Shown: positions 1-8,465 of the stretch, piece after piece
Numbering within the stretch: position 1 is the stretch's first letter
Layout of the letters: the number at the start of each line of letters is the position of its first letter
Assembly: GCA_004555245.1 (NCBI GenBank)
Contig: SFIS01000010.1
Location: forward strand, 1 to 45,600
Direction of reading: 5' to 3'
Source: Bacteroidales bacterium
GTDB lineage: Bacteria; Bacteroidota; Bacteroidia; Bacteroidales; Bacteroidaceae
DNA: 45,600 nt
The notes under the pieces: model-generated
Databases searched by the model: none
What the model was told of the DNA's origin: nothing
What the model saw: only the letters and a program-made list of their open reading frames with translations
Made by a program: the position numbers and the translations under genes

Positions 1-205
1 TTGACAACAACAAAAACAACTTTTACCAGCCTAAAGGCTGGTTGCCACTTGAGACTTGTTGATGGGTCTTTTGCTTGCGGTTTTTGTTTGTGGTTTTGGT
101 TTTTGGTTTTTACGACAACAGAGACAACAGGATATTTAACGCTTTTGCGCTTACAGCGCGCATGGACAATGCCCAATTACACCCAGGGTAGAGCAATGTA
201 TGTTT
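1..205. other. Intergenic region with hairpin and partial repeat copy
   Basis: No gene is supported here. Positions 25-42 form a hairpin with a perfect 7-bp stem and a TAAA loop. Positions 109-130 carry a tract that also occurs in the inverted repeat copy near 42.8 kb and resembles the repeats at 18.7-20.1 kb (GACAACAGAGACAACA core). The region lies downstream of the minus-strand glycoside hydrolase gene, so the hairpin could serve transcript ends, but no T-run marks a clear terminator. Confidence 0.5.
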
Positions 206-1705
206 TCAGAGTCTGACTTTCTTCTTCACCGCCTTGCTCTCGTTATGGATACGGTTGAGGGCAGTGATGACGTATGTGTATTTTGTCTTTCCGTTGACGT
301 GCGGCAGGCGTATGAAGGTGTCGCCTGTTATGGCGACGAGGTGTCTGCCTGACTTGAGGTCTGCCTTCTCCCCTTGAGGGAAAGCATAGACGGCATACTG
401 GCAGGGTGCGGTCTGCCAGTCGTTGCCTTGCGGTGCTGTCCAGAAGAGCACGGTGTGGCTGTCGATGTCGAGGACCTTAACCTTCTTCACCTTCTTAGGT
501 GCCTTGTCCGAGAGGAAAGTCATTGACGGCTGCAGCACGGGATTCTTCCAGTAGTTTTCGTGCAGGAGCGTGGAGTAGTTCCCGATATTATCGACAGCGG
601 CTTTAGCGTACCATAGTACCGTCCCCTTGACGTTAGGCAGCCTGTTGTGCAGCGACATTTTGGCGTTGAGCTGGTGTGTGTTGCCATTTTTCGGGTCAGG
701 GTATTTCACGGTGCGTTCTACGTCCTCTCCGATATAGAGCGGACGTTTCGAGCAGTGTCTGTTCCACCAGCATATCAGCTCTTCATAGTCTGCTGCCGTA
801 TGTCCTATCTGCCAGTAGAGCTGCGGCACGCAATAGTCTATCCATCCGTTGTTCACCCACAGGAGCACGTCGGCATAGAGGTCGTCGTAGTTCTGCAGGC
901 CGTTTGTCCGGGAGCCGTTGTGCGGGTCGGACTGTTTGTTGCGGTAGATGCCGAAGGGCGAGATGCCGAACTTCACCCACGGCTTGATTTTGTGTATCGT
1001 CTCTCCCGCCTGTTTCACGAAGAGGTTGACGTTGTAGCGTCTCCAGTCTCCGATGTCCTTTATGCCGTTGTTGTCCCGGCTGAAGCAGACGGCGTCTGGA
1101 ATTGTCTGCCCTGCCGCGGGGTAGGGATAGAAATAGTCGTCCATGTGGAGACCGTCGATGTCGTATCTTGAGACGATGTCGGCGATGATGTCGCAGATGT
1201 AGTCGCGGTTTTCCTGCAATGCGGGGTTGAGAATCATCTGTCCGTCGTAGGGGAAGACGCGTTCGGGATGCTTTATGGCGATATGTCCGGCGTCGAGCTG
1301 TTTCGTGAATTTCGTCTTCGCCCTATAGGGGTTTATCCATGCATGCAGCTCCATGTTGCGTCTGTGGCATTGTTCCACCATCCATTGCAGTGGGTCCCAG
1401 AGTGGCGTAGGGGCCTTGCCCTGCTCGCCGGTGAGGAAGCGGCTCCAGGGCTCCTTGGCATTGGCGTAGAGGGCGTCGCACTCTGCCCTGACCTGAAAGA
1501 TTATGGCGTTGCAGCCGGTCTGCTGAAGCATGTCGAGCTGGCGGGCGAGAGTGTTCTGCATTGTCTGGGCCGGCATGTTCATGAACTGCCCATTGACACA
1601 CTGGATCCATGCCGCTCTGAACTCGCGTTTCGGCTGTGCCAGAGAGGCGGCGGCAGATGTCAGGAATGAAATGACGAGGAGGACCCGTAGGAGTTGTTTT
1701 TTCAT
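206..1705 (-). CDS. GHL10-family glycoside hydrolase-like protein (DUF187/YngK type), secreted
   Basis: 499-aa protein beginning MKKQLLRVLL, with a Sec signal peptide that ends near ASLAQ (about residue 24). The mature part opens with the EFRAAWIQ segment typical of the GHL10 (formerly DUF187) TIM-barrel family. It contains AWINPYRA, a GLHMDDYFYPYP segment and GISPFGIYR, as expected for this family. A C-terminal Fn3-like domain is suggested after about residue 400. The reading frame extends upstream to 1795, but the start at 1705 is chosen because it yields a clean signal peptide and avoids overlap with the MBL gene. The likely role is hydrolysis of an extracytoplasmic glycan, possibly peptidoglycan-related; the substrate cannot be read from sequence. 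It may be co-transcribed with the MBL-fold gene 73 nt upstream. Confidence 0.85.
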   Translation of the reverse strand: MKKQLLRVLLVISFLTSAAASLAQPKREFRAAWIQCVNGQFMNMPAQTMQNTLARQLDMLQQTGCNAIIFQVRAECDALYANAKEPWSRFLTGEQGKAPTPLWDPLQWMVEQCHRRNMELHAWINPYRAKTKFTKQLDAGHIAIKHPERVFPYDGQMILNPALQENRDYICDIIADIVSRYDIDGLHMDDYFYPYPAAGQTIPDAVCFSRDNNGIKDIGDWRRYNVNLFVKQAGETIHKIKPWVKFGISPFGIYRNKQSDPHNGSRTNGLQNYDDLYADVLLWVNNGWIDYCVPQLYWQIGHTAADYEELICWWNRHCSKRPLYIGEDVERTVKYPDPKNGNTHQLNAKMSLHNRLPNVKGTVLWYAKAAVDNIGNYSTLLHENYWKNPVLQPSMTFLSDKAPKKVKKVKVLDIDSHTVLFWTAPQGNDWQTAPCQYAVYAFPQGEKADLKSGRHLVAITGDTFIRLPHVNGKTKYTYVITALNRIHNESKAVKKKVRL

Positions 1706-1778
1706 AATGACAGACGGTGTAGGGTTAAAGAGTATGTGATGATGTTTCAGGAGTTTCTGCGGATTATCTCTCTTGCGG

Positions 1779-2582
1779 TCAGCAGAGAGTGACAATTTCT
1801 GACGGTGTCTTGCGTTTCAGCACGTCGAGCGTGAAATCCTTGCCTGCGACGATGCCGTAGCTTCTGAGCACGCTCTCGACAGTCTTGCGTGCGAGTTCGG
1901 GGTGGTTGTTCTCTTCGGAGAGATGTGCGAGCCATACATGTTTCAAACTGGGCGAAGCATTCTCTGCAATAGCCTCGCCGCACTGCACGTTCGACAGGTG
2001 TCCGAAGCCGCTCGTGATGCGGTCCTTGAGATATTGCGGATAGGGTCCGGACTGGAGTTTCTCGAGTTCGTAGTTTGACTCTATGACGAGATAGTGTGCC
2101 TGGGAGATGTGCTGTTTCATCTCGTCAGTCACCTTTCCGGCATCGGTGATGATGCAGAACACCGTGTCTCTGTAAACTATCCTGTACCCGAGGTTGTCGC
2201 TGCTGTCGTGCGGCACGGGGAAGCATGTGACATGGAATGCGCCGATCTCGAACGTGTCGCCGTGTTTGATGTATCTGCCGTAGCCGGCTTTTATCTTCTT
2301 TCTGACGCAATAGTTCTGCTCTATGCCGTGATGCACGGCATAGGTAGAATATACCGGCGCTTCGGTGTCGGCAGAGATGATGCCCACCGATTTGATGTGG
2401 TCGGCATGGTCGTGTGTGACGAGAATGGCTTTCAGCATTGTCTTGTCGATGCCATAGTCGGCGAAGTGTTTCCTGAGACTTCTTATGCCGACACCGGCGT
2501 CGATCATTATTCCTCCGGTTTCATCGAAGAGGTAATAGCAGTTTCCGCTACTGCCGCTGCCGAAACATACGAATTGTAACAT
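1779..2582 (-). CDS. MBL-fold metallo-hydrolase, YycJ/WalJ-like
   Basis: 267-aa cytoplasmic metallo-beta-lactamase-fold protein. The zinc-binding signature THDHADH is at residues 56-62. The N-terminal FGSGSSGNCY segment is characteristic of the YycJ/WalJ group of putative exonucleases or phosphodiesterases, and later histidines (VPHDSSD, LSEENNHPELA) fit the remaining metal ligands. Length is normal for the family. The gene sits between the deaminase gene upstream and the GHL10 gene downstream, all on the minus strand. In Firmicutes WalJ links cell-wall signalling to replication; extending that role here is not supported by the sequence. The biochemical class is secure, the substrate is not. 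Confidence 0.87.
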   Translation of the reverse strand: MLQFVCFGSGSSGNCYYLFDETGGIMIDAGVGIRSLRKHFADYGIDKTMLKAILVTHDHADHIKSVGIISADTEAPVYSTYAVHHGIEQNYCVRKKIKAGYGRYIKHGDTFEIGAFHVTCFPVPHDSSDNLGYRIVYRDTVFCIITDAGKVTDEMKQHISQAHYLVIESNYELEKLQSGPYPQYLKDRITSGFGHLSNVQCGEAIAENASPSLKHVWLAHLSEENNHPELARKTVESVLRSYGIVAGKDFTLDVLKRKTPSEIVTLC

Positions 2583-2711
2583 TTGTCTGTTGTTGTTTTC
2601 CGCAAAAGTTCGGAAGATGTTTTGTTATGTAAGGTGCTGCCACGCACGCGGGGGCATGGGGGCTCCTTGGTTTTGGATCATTATGCAGGGGGCGTGCACA
2701 TTGCTTTTCCC

Positions 2712-3197
2712 CTATCCGCACATATCGTCGCCGACGAAGCACAGGGGGAGCATGTCTTTGACGGAATCAATGACATATACGCCATCGGTGCCGTAGAGGA
2801 AAATGCGCACGGGGCGTCTGTATCGTTCTTCTATCTCGAGAATGACCTGCCTGCAGGAGCCGCAGGGCGAGACGGGTTTCTTCAGCAGCACGCCGTCAAC
2901 GTTCTTTGCGGCTATGGCGATGTCTGTGATGGCGAGTTCCGGATGCTGTGCCTGTGCGGCGAAGATGGCGGTACGCTCGGCGCACAGGCCTGCGGGGAAG
3001 GCGGAGTTCTCCTGGTTGGCGCCAATTGTCATGCTCCCGTCTTCAAGCCTGACGCAAGCGCCGACGCGGAAGTGTGAGTATGGCGAGTAGGAGTTTGCGG
3101 TCGCATCCACCGCCTTATTGACGAGCAGCTGCTCGTCCGGTGTCAGTTCGTCCAGCCGGCACATCTTTATTCTGATGCTGAGGTCTATTGTTTTCAT
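2712..3197 (-). CDS. cdd: Cytidine deaminase
   Basis: 161-aa homotetrameric-type cytidine deaminase, converting cytidine and deoxycytidine to the uridine forms in pyrimidine salvage. Both zinc motifs are visible: CAE at residues 72-74 (Glu74 being the proton shuttle) and PCGSC at 111-115. The AYSPYSHF-type substrate motif appears as SYSPYSHFRVGA near residue 36. An alternative start at Met12 would give a length closer to the shortest family members, and the first 11 residues look dispensable. A gap of 129 nt separates it from the MBL gene downstream. Confidence 0.93.
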   Translation of the reverse strand: MKTIDLSIRIKMCRLDELTPDEQLLVNKAVDATANSYSPYSHFRVGACVRLEDGSMTIGANQENSAFPAGLCAERTAIFAAQAQHPELAITDIAIAAKNVDGVLLKKPVSPCGSCRQVILEIEERYRRPVRIFLYGTDGVYVIDSVKDMLPLCFVGDDMCG

Positions 3198-3247
3198 GAT
3201 GACAGTATGATGGTTAGTATGGTTTTTTGTGTTTTTTGGGGGGACTG

Positions 3248-4738
3248 TTATTGCTTTTCAGATTCTTTTTTCAGTTCGAAGCATCCCATGTCGGGTTTGT
3301 CGTCGCGCGGTTCGCCTTTGCGGTCGTCAGGCAGTGATGTGGCCTTGTCTGCGGCATCTATGGCTGCCGACGTCTCTGACAGCGAGAAATCGTATTGCAG
3401 GAGTGCGGTATCGACTTTGGCGAAGTTCTTCCATCCGGCAGATGTCGTGTCGCCGGCCTCCTCATAGATGCAGGCTGTCACCTTTGTCGTGTCAACGTAC
3501 GTCTTCTGTATCCTGAGCAGACAATGGTCGAAACGGCAGTCTGTCTCTACGCTGTCGGGGATGGAGATGCCAAGACAATTCTCGCCGTAGCCGGTGAGTA
3601 TGGAGTTGGTGACGTGCAATGAGGGTACAGCGCGCGGCGTACCGTTCATCCTGTCCGTAAGGGACAGGCCGAAGCCCCGGTTGGCGTCAAAGGGGTAGAA
3701 CTGCGCTATGGTGGTGTTGTTTATCGTGGCGATGCCGCCATACAGGGCGACGCAGTCTGAGAGGGTGTTTGAGATGAGGGAGTTCTCTATCGTCAGTCTG
3801 CAGTTGTCGGCTTTTATGCCGTAGCCTTTGTTGTTGTGTACGGTAGAGTGGGAGAGGGTGAGTTTCTGTCGTGCGGTATCAGCAGAATCGCATACTATGG
3901 CGTCTGTCGCAGCATGAATGTCGGTGAAGCGTATGACGTTGCCGTAGCTGCTCTCATGCAGTAGGATGCCTCCCCACTGTCCGCTCACCCCGTCGTAGGG
4001 GAGATAGTCGAACATTCTGTCGAGGCGGTCGCCGCGTATTGTCACTTCGTTGTCTTTCTCTCCGTTGCATATCAGTCTGCCAAAGACGTCTATGACAGCC
4101 TTGTCGTGCATATAGAGTGTCGCGCCGGGAGGCAGTGTCAGGCATGCGCCTTCCTTTACCGTGAGGCTGCCATATATAACGGTGGGCGATGAGGTGTCGA
4201 GCACCATGTCGTTTTCTATGACAGGATTGGTGAGGAGATTGGCGTCCCACGACCACGCCTTCAGCTCGATGCTTTGTCTCTCGCCGCTTTCGAGGGTGAA
4301 GACGAGGTTGTCTTTCACCAAGAACGGCTCTTTTCCTCCGTTCGCCGGTGATGTCAGCTCTACATAAACCCTGATGCTGTCGCCTCCGAAGATGTCTTCG
4401 TCGAAAATCTGATAGCCTTGCGATTCGCCGAGGCTGATGCCGTTGACATTCACGCGGAAGCCGGTCTGGTTGCCTTTCCCGAGTTTTATGTTTGTGCATC
4501 TTACGGCATCCTTGTTCTTGTTATAGACCCAGAAGGTGCGGGTTGACGAGGGCACCTGCGAGAAGACGGTGTCTAAAGATATCGTGTCGGCAGAGAATGT
4601 CAGTCTGTCGTAGGGTGATGTCGTGAATGTCTCATAGTCTGAGCAGGCGCACAGCATGAGTGCCATGCCGGCGAGCACGGCCGATGCTGTGTGCCGCAGT
4701 GACGGGCGGCAGATATGTTTCTTCCGGTTGTCGGTCAT
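3248..4738 (-). CDS. Right-handed beta-helix lipoprotein
   Basis: 496-aa predicted lipoprotein. A hydrophobic signal (residues 18-31) ends in a cysteine cluster, with Cys32 the best lipobox cysteine (LCAC). Residues 40-180 form a beta-rich N-terminal region. Residues about 180-400 contain repeated short beta-strand turns (SLTVKEGACL, KLTLSHSTVH, RLTIENSLIS, IATINNTTIA) typical of right-handed parallel beta-helices. The C-terminus (AAIDAAD...DMGCFE) matches the end seen in choice-of-anchor-Q/PbH1 proteins of Bacteroidetes. It is probably surface or periplasmic; the ligand or substrate is unknown. The start region carries a 14-bp duplication that repeats the ATG (see findings). Confidence 0.82.
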   Translation of the reverse strand: MTDNRKKHICRPSLRHTASAVLAGMALMLCACSDYETFTTSPYDRLTFSADTISLDTVFSQVPSSTRTFWVYNKNKDAVRCTNIKLGKGNQTGFRVNVNGISLGESQGYQIFDEDIFGGDSIRVYVELTSPANGGKEPFLVKDNLVFTLESGERQSIELKAWSWDANLLTNPVIENDMVLDTSSPTVIYGSLTVKEGACLTLPPGATLYMHDKAVIDVFGRLICNGEKDNEVTIRGDRLDRMFDYLPYDGVSGQWGGILLHESSYGNVIRFTDIHAATDAIVCDSADTARQKLTLSHSTVHNNKGYGIKADNCRLTIENSLISNTLSDCVALYGGIATINNTTIAQFYPFDANRGFGLSLTDRMNGTPRAVPSLHVTNSILTGYGENCLGISIPDSVETDCRFDHCLLRIQKTYVDTTKVTACIYEEAGDTTSAGWKNFAKVDTALLQYDFSLSETSAAIDAADKATSLPDDRKGEPRDDKPDMGCFELKKESEKQ

Positions 4739-4760
4739 AGGTTGTCGGTCATAGGTTGTC
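4724..4760 (-). repeat. 14-bp tandem duplication over the start codon
   Basis: On the minus strand the unit CTATGACCGACAAC occurs twice in tandem, with a third partial copy upstream. The inner ATG at 4738 begins the lipoprotein. The outer ATG, 14 nt upstream, is out of frame and reads Met-Thr-Asp-Asn-Leu-stop; its TGA overlaps the true ATG. Confidence 0.7.
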
Positions 4761-4820
4761 GGTAAAATAATCGGTGATTCTTCGCTGTGCGTGACGGGGC
4801 GGCTGTCATCCGGGGGGGCG

Positions 4821-6155
4821 TCAGTCCGTGACGAATGTCATCTTCAGTATCTGTCTTGTCCCGGCAGAGATTCTGCAGTTGTCTGATATCCTCTGTCCGA
4901 CAACCCACACTATGCGTTGTGTCGCGTCGAGCAGGCACAGCTGCCGTTGTTTCAGATGCAGCGGCATCTTCATGTCGGTGAGGAAATCGCTGACAAGCTT
5001 TGTGCCTTTCATGCCGAAGGGCGTGAATCTGTCTCCTTCTTCAACTTTGCGCAGCAGGAGCGGCATCTTCACTCTTTCGGCATCGAGGAGAGCCACGGAC
5101 GGCGGTTGTCTGAGAGAAGACAGTTCGTGGCGCGCGGCAGTTTCGATGACAAGCGTCTCGCCGTTAGCAAGGGTGTATCTTCCGCAGATAGGGAGTTTCA
5201 GCGGGCGTTGCGGTGCTGGCAGGGCAGAGACAATGAGCTTGCCTCTGTCAATCACGGCGGCGTGGTTTGCAAAGGTCCATCCTGCACCTGTCCTTGAGCC
5301 AAGCCTTCCGCCTATTTCTGTTATAACGTTTGAAGGGCAATTATATTGCTCAAGAATGGTGTAGAGAATATGGCTGGGCGAGGGAGATGACATCAGTTTT
5401 GCGATATCAACCTCTACACCGCCGCTTCTGTCATAGACGGCAATGTCCCTGACCTGTCTTTCTGTCGCGTCTTTCAGCAGCGGCATGATGTCAGCGAGGC
5501 GTCCGGCTGTCGCGTTAATCGCGTCGATGACAGAAGGATTCATCTGTTTCAGTATCGGCATGACATTCAGCCTCACCTTGTTGCGCTTCACGTCATCCAC
5601 GAGATTTGAGCTGTCCGTCACATAGTCCTGCCCGGTTTCCTGTAGATAGTCAAGAATCTCCTGCCTGCCTACACACAGCAGCGGGCGCACTGTCCTGCCG
5701 TTTCTCGGATGTATTCCGCCCAGTCCGTTCACTCCCGTTCCTCTGACGAGATTCATCAGCACCGTCTCTGCGTTGTCGTCTTTATGGTGTGCCACGCAGA
5801 TGTCTTCTGCGCCGATGTCATCGGCAAGCCTGTAGAAATAGCTGTAGCGCAGGTTTCTTGCCGCCATCTCGATGCTGACGTGATGCAGCCTGCTGTAGGT
5901 GATGGTGTCGAAATGTGCTGTATGCAGCCTGACCTGCAGCTTGTCGCACAGGCGGCGGCAGAACCGCTCGTCCCTGTCGCTCTCGTCTCCTCTCAGACGG
6001 AAGTTGCAGTGTGCCGCCTCGACCTTGTAGCCGAGACATCGCAACACGTGCAGCAAAGCCACGCTGTCAGCTCCGCCGGAAAGGGCGACGAGGTGAAGCG
6101 CGCCGTTTGTCAGCAGATGGTGCTGGGCGATGTATTTCGATACTTTCTTAATCAT
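4821..6155 (-). CDS. tilS: tRNA(Ile)-lysidine synthase
   Basis: 444-aa TilS, which ligates lysine to C34 of tRNA-Ile(CAU) so that it reads AUA. The PP-loop SGGADS is at residues 26-31. HCNFRLRGDESDRDE and HHKDDNAET, conserved in TilS, follow. The C-terminal part includes the small TilS C-domain (GDRFTPFGMKGTKLVSDFL). The frame opens far upstream (to 6329), but the Met at 6155 is chosen because the residues before it lack any family similarity and would overlap the next gene. It lies 34 nt downstream of the methyltransferase gene, so the two are probably co-transcribed from the 8.27-kb promoter. Confidence 0.94.
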   Translation of the reverse strand: MIKKVSKYIAQHHLLTNGALHLVALSGGADSVALLHVLRCLGYKVEAAHCNFRLRGDESDRDERFCRRLCDKLQVRLHTAHFDTITYSRLHHVSIEMAARNLRYSYFYRLADDIGAEDICVAHHKDDNAETVLMNLVRGTGVNGLGGIHPRNGRTVRPLLCVGRQEILDYLQETGQDYVTDSSNLVDDVKRNKVRLNVMPILKQMNPSVIDAINATAGRLADIMPLLKDATERQVRDIAVYDRSGGVEVDIAKLMSSPSPSHILYTILEQYNCPSNVITEIGGRLGSRTGAGWTFANHAAVIDRGKLIVSALPAPQRPLKLPICGRYTLANGETLVIETAARHELSSLRQPPSVALLDAERVKMPLLLRKVEEGDRFTPFGMKGTKLVSDFLTDMKMPLHLKQRQLCLLDATQRIVWVVGQRISDNCRISAGTRQILKMTFVTD

Positions 6156-6189
6156 GGGTCCGGAGAGGATATCGGTCTGTCTGACGGTG

Positions 6190-7404
6190 TTATTCCACGT
6201 AGAGCACAAGTCCTTTAAGATATTCGCCCTCGGGATGGTAGATGTTGATGGGATGGTCGGCAGGCTGGTGAAGCTGATGGAGGATGCGTACCGAACGCTT
6301 TGCCTGTGCGGCGGCGGTGAATACGGCATTGCGGAAATTGTCTTTTGTCACCACCTGCGAACAAGAGAAGGTGAACAGTATTCCGCCTGGCTTGATTCTC
6401 TCGAAAGCCTTCACGTTCAGCCGTGTGTAGCCCTTCAACGCGTTGCGTAGAGCGGCACGGTGCTTGGCGAATGCCGGCGGGTCGAGGATTATCAGGTCAT
6501 ATTTGTCGCCCTCGCGTTCGAGATATCTGAAAGCGTCTTCGCAGAATGCCTCGTGGCGGTTGTCGTCGGGGAAATTCAGCGTTATGTTGTCGTTTGTGAG
6601 CTGTACCGCCTTTGCCGAACTATCGACGGAATGGACGCTTTTCGCACCTCCGCGCATGGCATAGACAGAGAAGCCGCCTGTGTAGCAGAACATGTTCAGC
6701 ACGTTCTTGCCCTTGGCGTATTTCTCAAGCAGCATACGGTTTTCCCTCTGGTCGATGAAGAAGCCCGTCTTCTGTCCGTGCAGCCAATCGACGTGGAAGA
6801 GCAGCCCGTTCTCCATCGCCGTGTTGTCGCTGCATCCTCCGAGCAGGAATCCGCTCTTCAGGCTTTCAGACATCATGTCGCTTCCGTCTTCGCCGGCAAG
6901 CTGTGCTTTGTATGGCAGTGTCGTCTCGCTCTTGTAATAAACGTTCTGCAGCTTCTCGCCCAGCACGCGCTTCAGCGCTTCTGCCACTTCTGTCCTCGCA
7001 TAGTGCATCCCGACAGAATGTGCCTGCACGACGGCTGTGGCGCCGTAACAGTCGATGACAAGCCCCGGCAGACCGTCGCCTTCGCCGTGTACGAGACGGT
7101 AGGTGTTGTTGTCCGGGCTGTCGGCCAGCCCTATGTCTCTGCGTACACGATACGCCGTTTCAAGTTTCTTATACCAAAAGCCGGAATCAATTTCAATGTC
7201 TTCGAACGACAGCACTCTTACGCTTATGCTGCCAATCTGATAGTGTCCGAGGGCGACGAATTTACCCGCCGCGTCAACAACCTTTACAATCTCACCTTCG
7301 TCTATGTCGCTGCCGAGACGGGCTATCGCACCGGAGAAAACCCACGGATGGAAACGCTTAAGCGATTCTTCCTTGCCTTTTTTCAGTGTTATGGTTTTGT
7401 ACAT
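6190..7404 (-). CDS. Class I SAM-dependent rRNA methyltransferase, RlmI-like
   Basis: 404-aa protein with an N-terminal PUA domain (residues 1-75, RFHPWVFSGAI), an EEHAD-like middle segment and a Rossmann methyltransferase domain. SAM motif I appears as VLNMFCYTGGFSVYA and motif IV as DLIILDPPAFAKHR. The family member RlmI makes m5C1962 in 23S rRNA. The conserved FSCSQ motif containing the catalytic-type cysteine is present near the C-terminus. The start at 7404 is preferred over 7467, since the extra residues would overlap the exonuclease gene. The spacing to that gene is 13 nt, which suggests one operon. Confidence 0.87.
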   Translation of the reverse strand: MYKTITLKKGKEESLKRFHPWVFSGAIARLGSDIDEGEIVKVVDAAGKFVALGHYQIGSISVRVLSFEDIEIDSGFWYKKLETAYRVRRDIGLADSPDNNTYRLVHGEGDGLPGLVIDCYGATAVVQAHSVGMHYARTEVAEALKRVLGEKLQNVYYKSETTLPYKAQLAGEDGSDMMSESLKSGFLLGGCSDNTAMENGLLFHVDWLHGQKTGFFIDQRENRMLLEKYAKGKNVLNMFCYTGGFSVYAMRGGAKSVHSVDSSAKAVQLTNDNITLNFPDDNRHEAFCEDAFRYLEREGDKYDLIILDPPAFAKHRAALRNALKGYTRLNVKAFERIKPGGILFTFSCSQVVTKDNFRNAVFTAAAQAKRSVRILHQLHQPADHPINIYHPEGEYLKGLVLYVE

Positions 7405-7417
7405 ATATATATGTTTT

Positions 7418-8113
7418 TTATTCTTCGCTTGTCTTGGGCATGTTTTCTGATGTCTGCCCGTCGGCAATTCCCGGGTTGTCAGTTGTCTGTGCAGGCGGAG
7501 AGACTATTTCCAGTTCATAGTCGTGTGTCTCTTTCAGCCTCAGATATTCTTCATAGAGATTGATGCACGCCCACGCATCTGTCGCTGCATAGCGTTTCTG
7601 TTTCTCGGACAAGACATCGGCTTCCCAATTTGACAGTTGCTCGCGCTTTGATATTTTCATTCCGAAGAGGTTGGCATATAGCTTTGCGAGGCTCAGGTCT
7701 TCTATGCCCAGCTCCTTCATTATGTTCTGCAGGTCGAGAAAAAATCCCGGTTTGAACGTGAATCTCTTGCTCAGCGAGTTGATGTCATCATGCAGCGAGA
7801 GCCCCACTTTCAGCACTTTCCTGTCTTCGAGCAGCCTTTTCACGGCAGGCGAATCGCTCAGTTGGTTGAGCCTGAACAGGAAACAGTCGTTATGTGTAGA
7901 GACCTGCAGCAGCGCAACCTTGTTCTGCCTGCCTTTCGTGAAGCAAGGACGGGTCTCGGTGTCTATTCCTAAAATATTGTGCGAGAGAAGGAAATCAACG
8001 GCTTTCTCCGCCACCTCTTCTGTTATCACGACAACAATCCTTCCTTCGTACAGAACGCGCGGCAGCGAAGGAAGCGTCTTTTTGTCAAATTTGTTTACTA
8101 AATGTTTTTTCAT
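7418..8113 (-). CDS. 3'-5' exonuclease, RNase D/WRN-type
   Basis: 231-aa DEDD-superfamily 3'-5' exonuclease. ExoI is ILGIDTET (about residues 48-55), ExoII is the VGLSLHDDI segment, and ExoIII is YAATDA (the DEDDy tyrosine form). The last 30 residues are polar and low-complexity. It is the first gene of a minus-strand run (exonuclease, methyltransferase, tilS), in keeping with RNA-processing functions, though a DNA substrate is possible. A divergent promoter region of about 350 nt separates it from ftsK. Confidence 0.85.
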   Translation of the reverse strand: MKKHLVNKFDKKTLPSLPRVLYEGRIVVVITEEVAEKAVDFLLSHNILGIDTETRPCFTKGRQNKVALLQVSTHNDCFLFRLNQLSDSPAVKRLLEDRKVLKVGLSLHDDINSLSKRFTFKPGFFLDLQNIMKELGIEDLSLAKLYANLFGMKISKREQLSNWEADVLSEKQKRYAATDAWACINLYEEYLRLKETHDYELEIVSPPAQTTDNPGIADGQTSENMPKTSEE

Positions 8114-8267
8114 CTTCCGGATATTCTGAGACCATAGTGTTGTTTTTGACGTGTTGTCCTGCTTACATATATTTATGTGAAGGTCTGTTGCCCGACATGT
8201 ACGTCAATTCTTTTGTCCAGCATCATGGGGTGTCAGGGCTTATCTCAACAGTTGGCCATACAATTTG

Positions 8268-8275
8268 CAAAATTA
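8268..8275 (-). promoter_or_regulatory. Putative -7 box for the exonuclease operon
   Basis: On the minus strand the box reads TAATTTTG followed by C, matching the Bacteroidetes TAnnTTTG element. No convincing TTTG at -33 was found, and it implies a leader of about 150 nt. Confidence 0.4.
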
Positions 8276-8319
8276 ATAAAAAAAATGAGAAAAACTACAC
8301 GTTTCTGATTTTTTTCATT

Positions 8320-8327
8320 TACTTTTG
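8320..8327 (+). promoter_or_regulatory. Putative -7 box for ftsK
   Basis: TACTTTTG followed by CA matches the Bacteroidetes -7 element TAnnTTTG. It gives a leader of about 130 nt before the ftsK start at 8466. The -33 TTTG is not clear. With the minus-strand box at 8268-8275 it makes a divergent promoter pair. Confidence 0.5.
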
Positions 8328-8465
8328 CATTTTGAAATATCTTTCACCTTGTCATTTTGCAGTCTGGAAGTTTGCATTTGTCACAGGCGAAATTCCAAAT
8401 CTGCGTTGACTGTCAGCTGCCTGCATACAGGCCATGCGGTTCAGAAACAAGAAAAACAATCCACG

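Noticed and set aside
6460..7563. 367-codon open frame on the plus strand
   Set aside because: Antisense to the RlmI-like methyltransferase, with no protein-like motifs.
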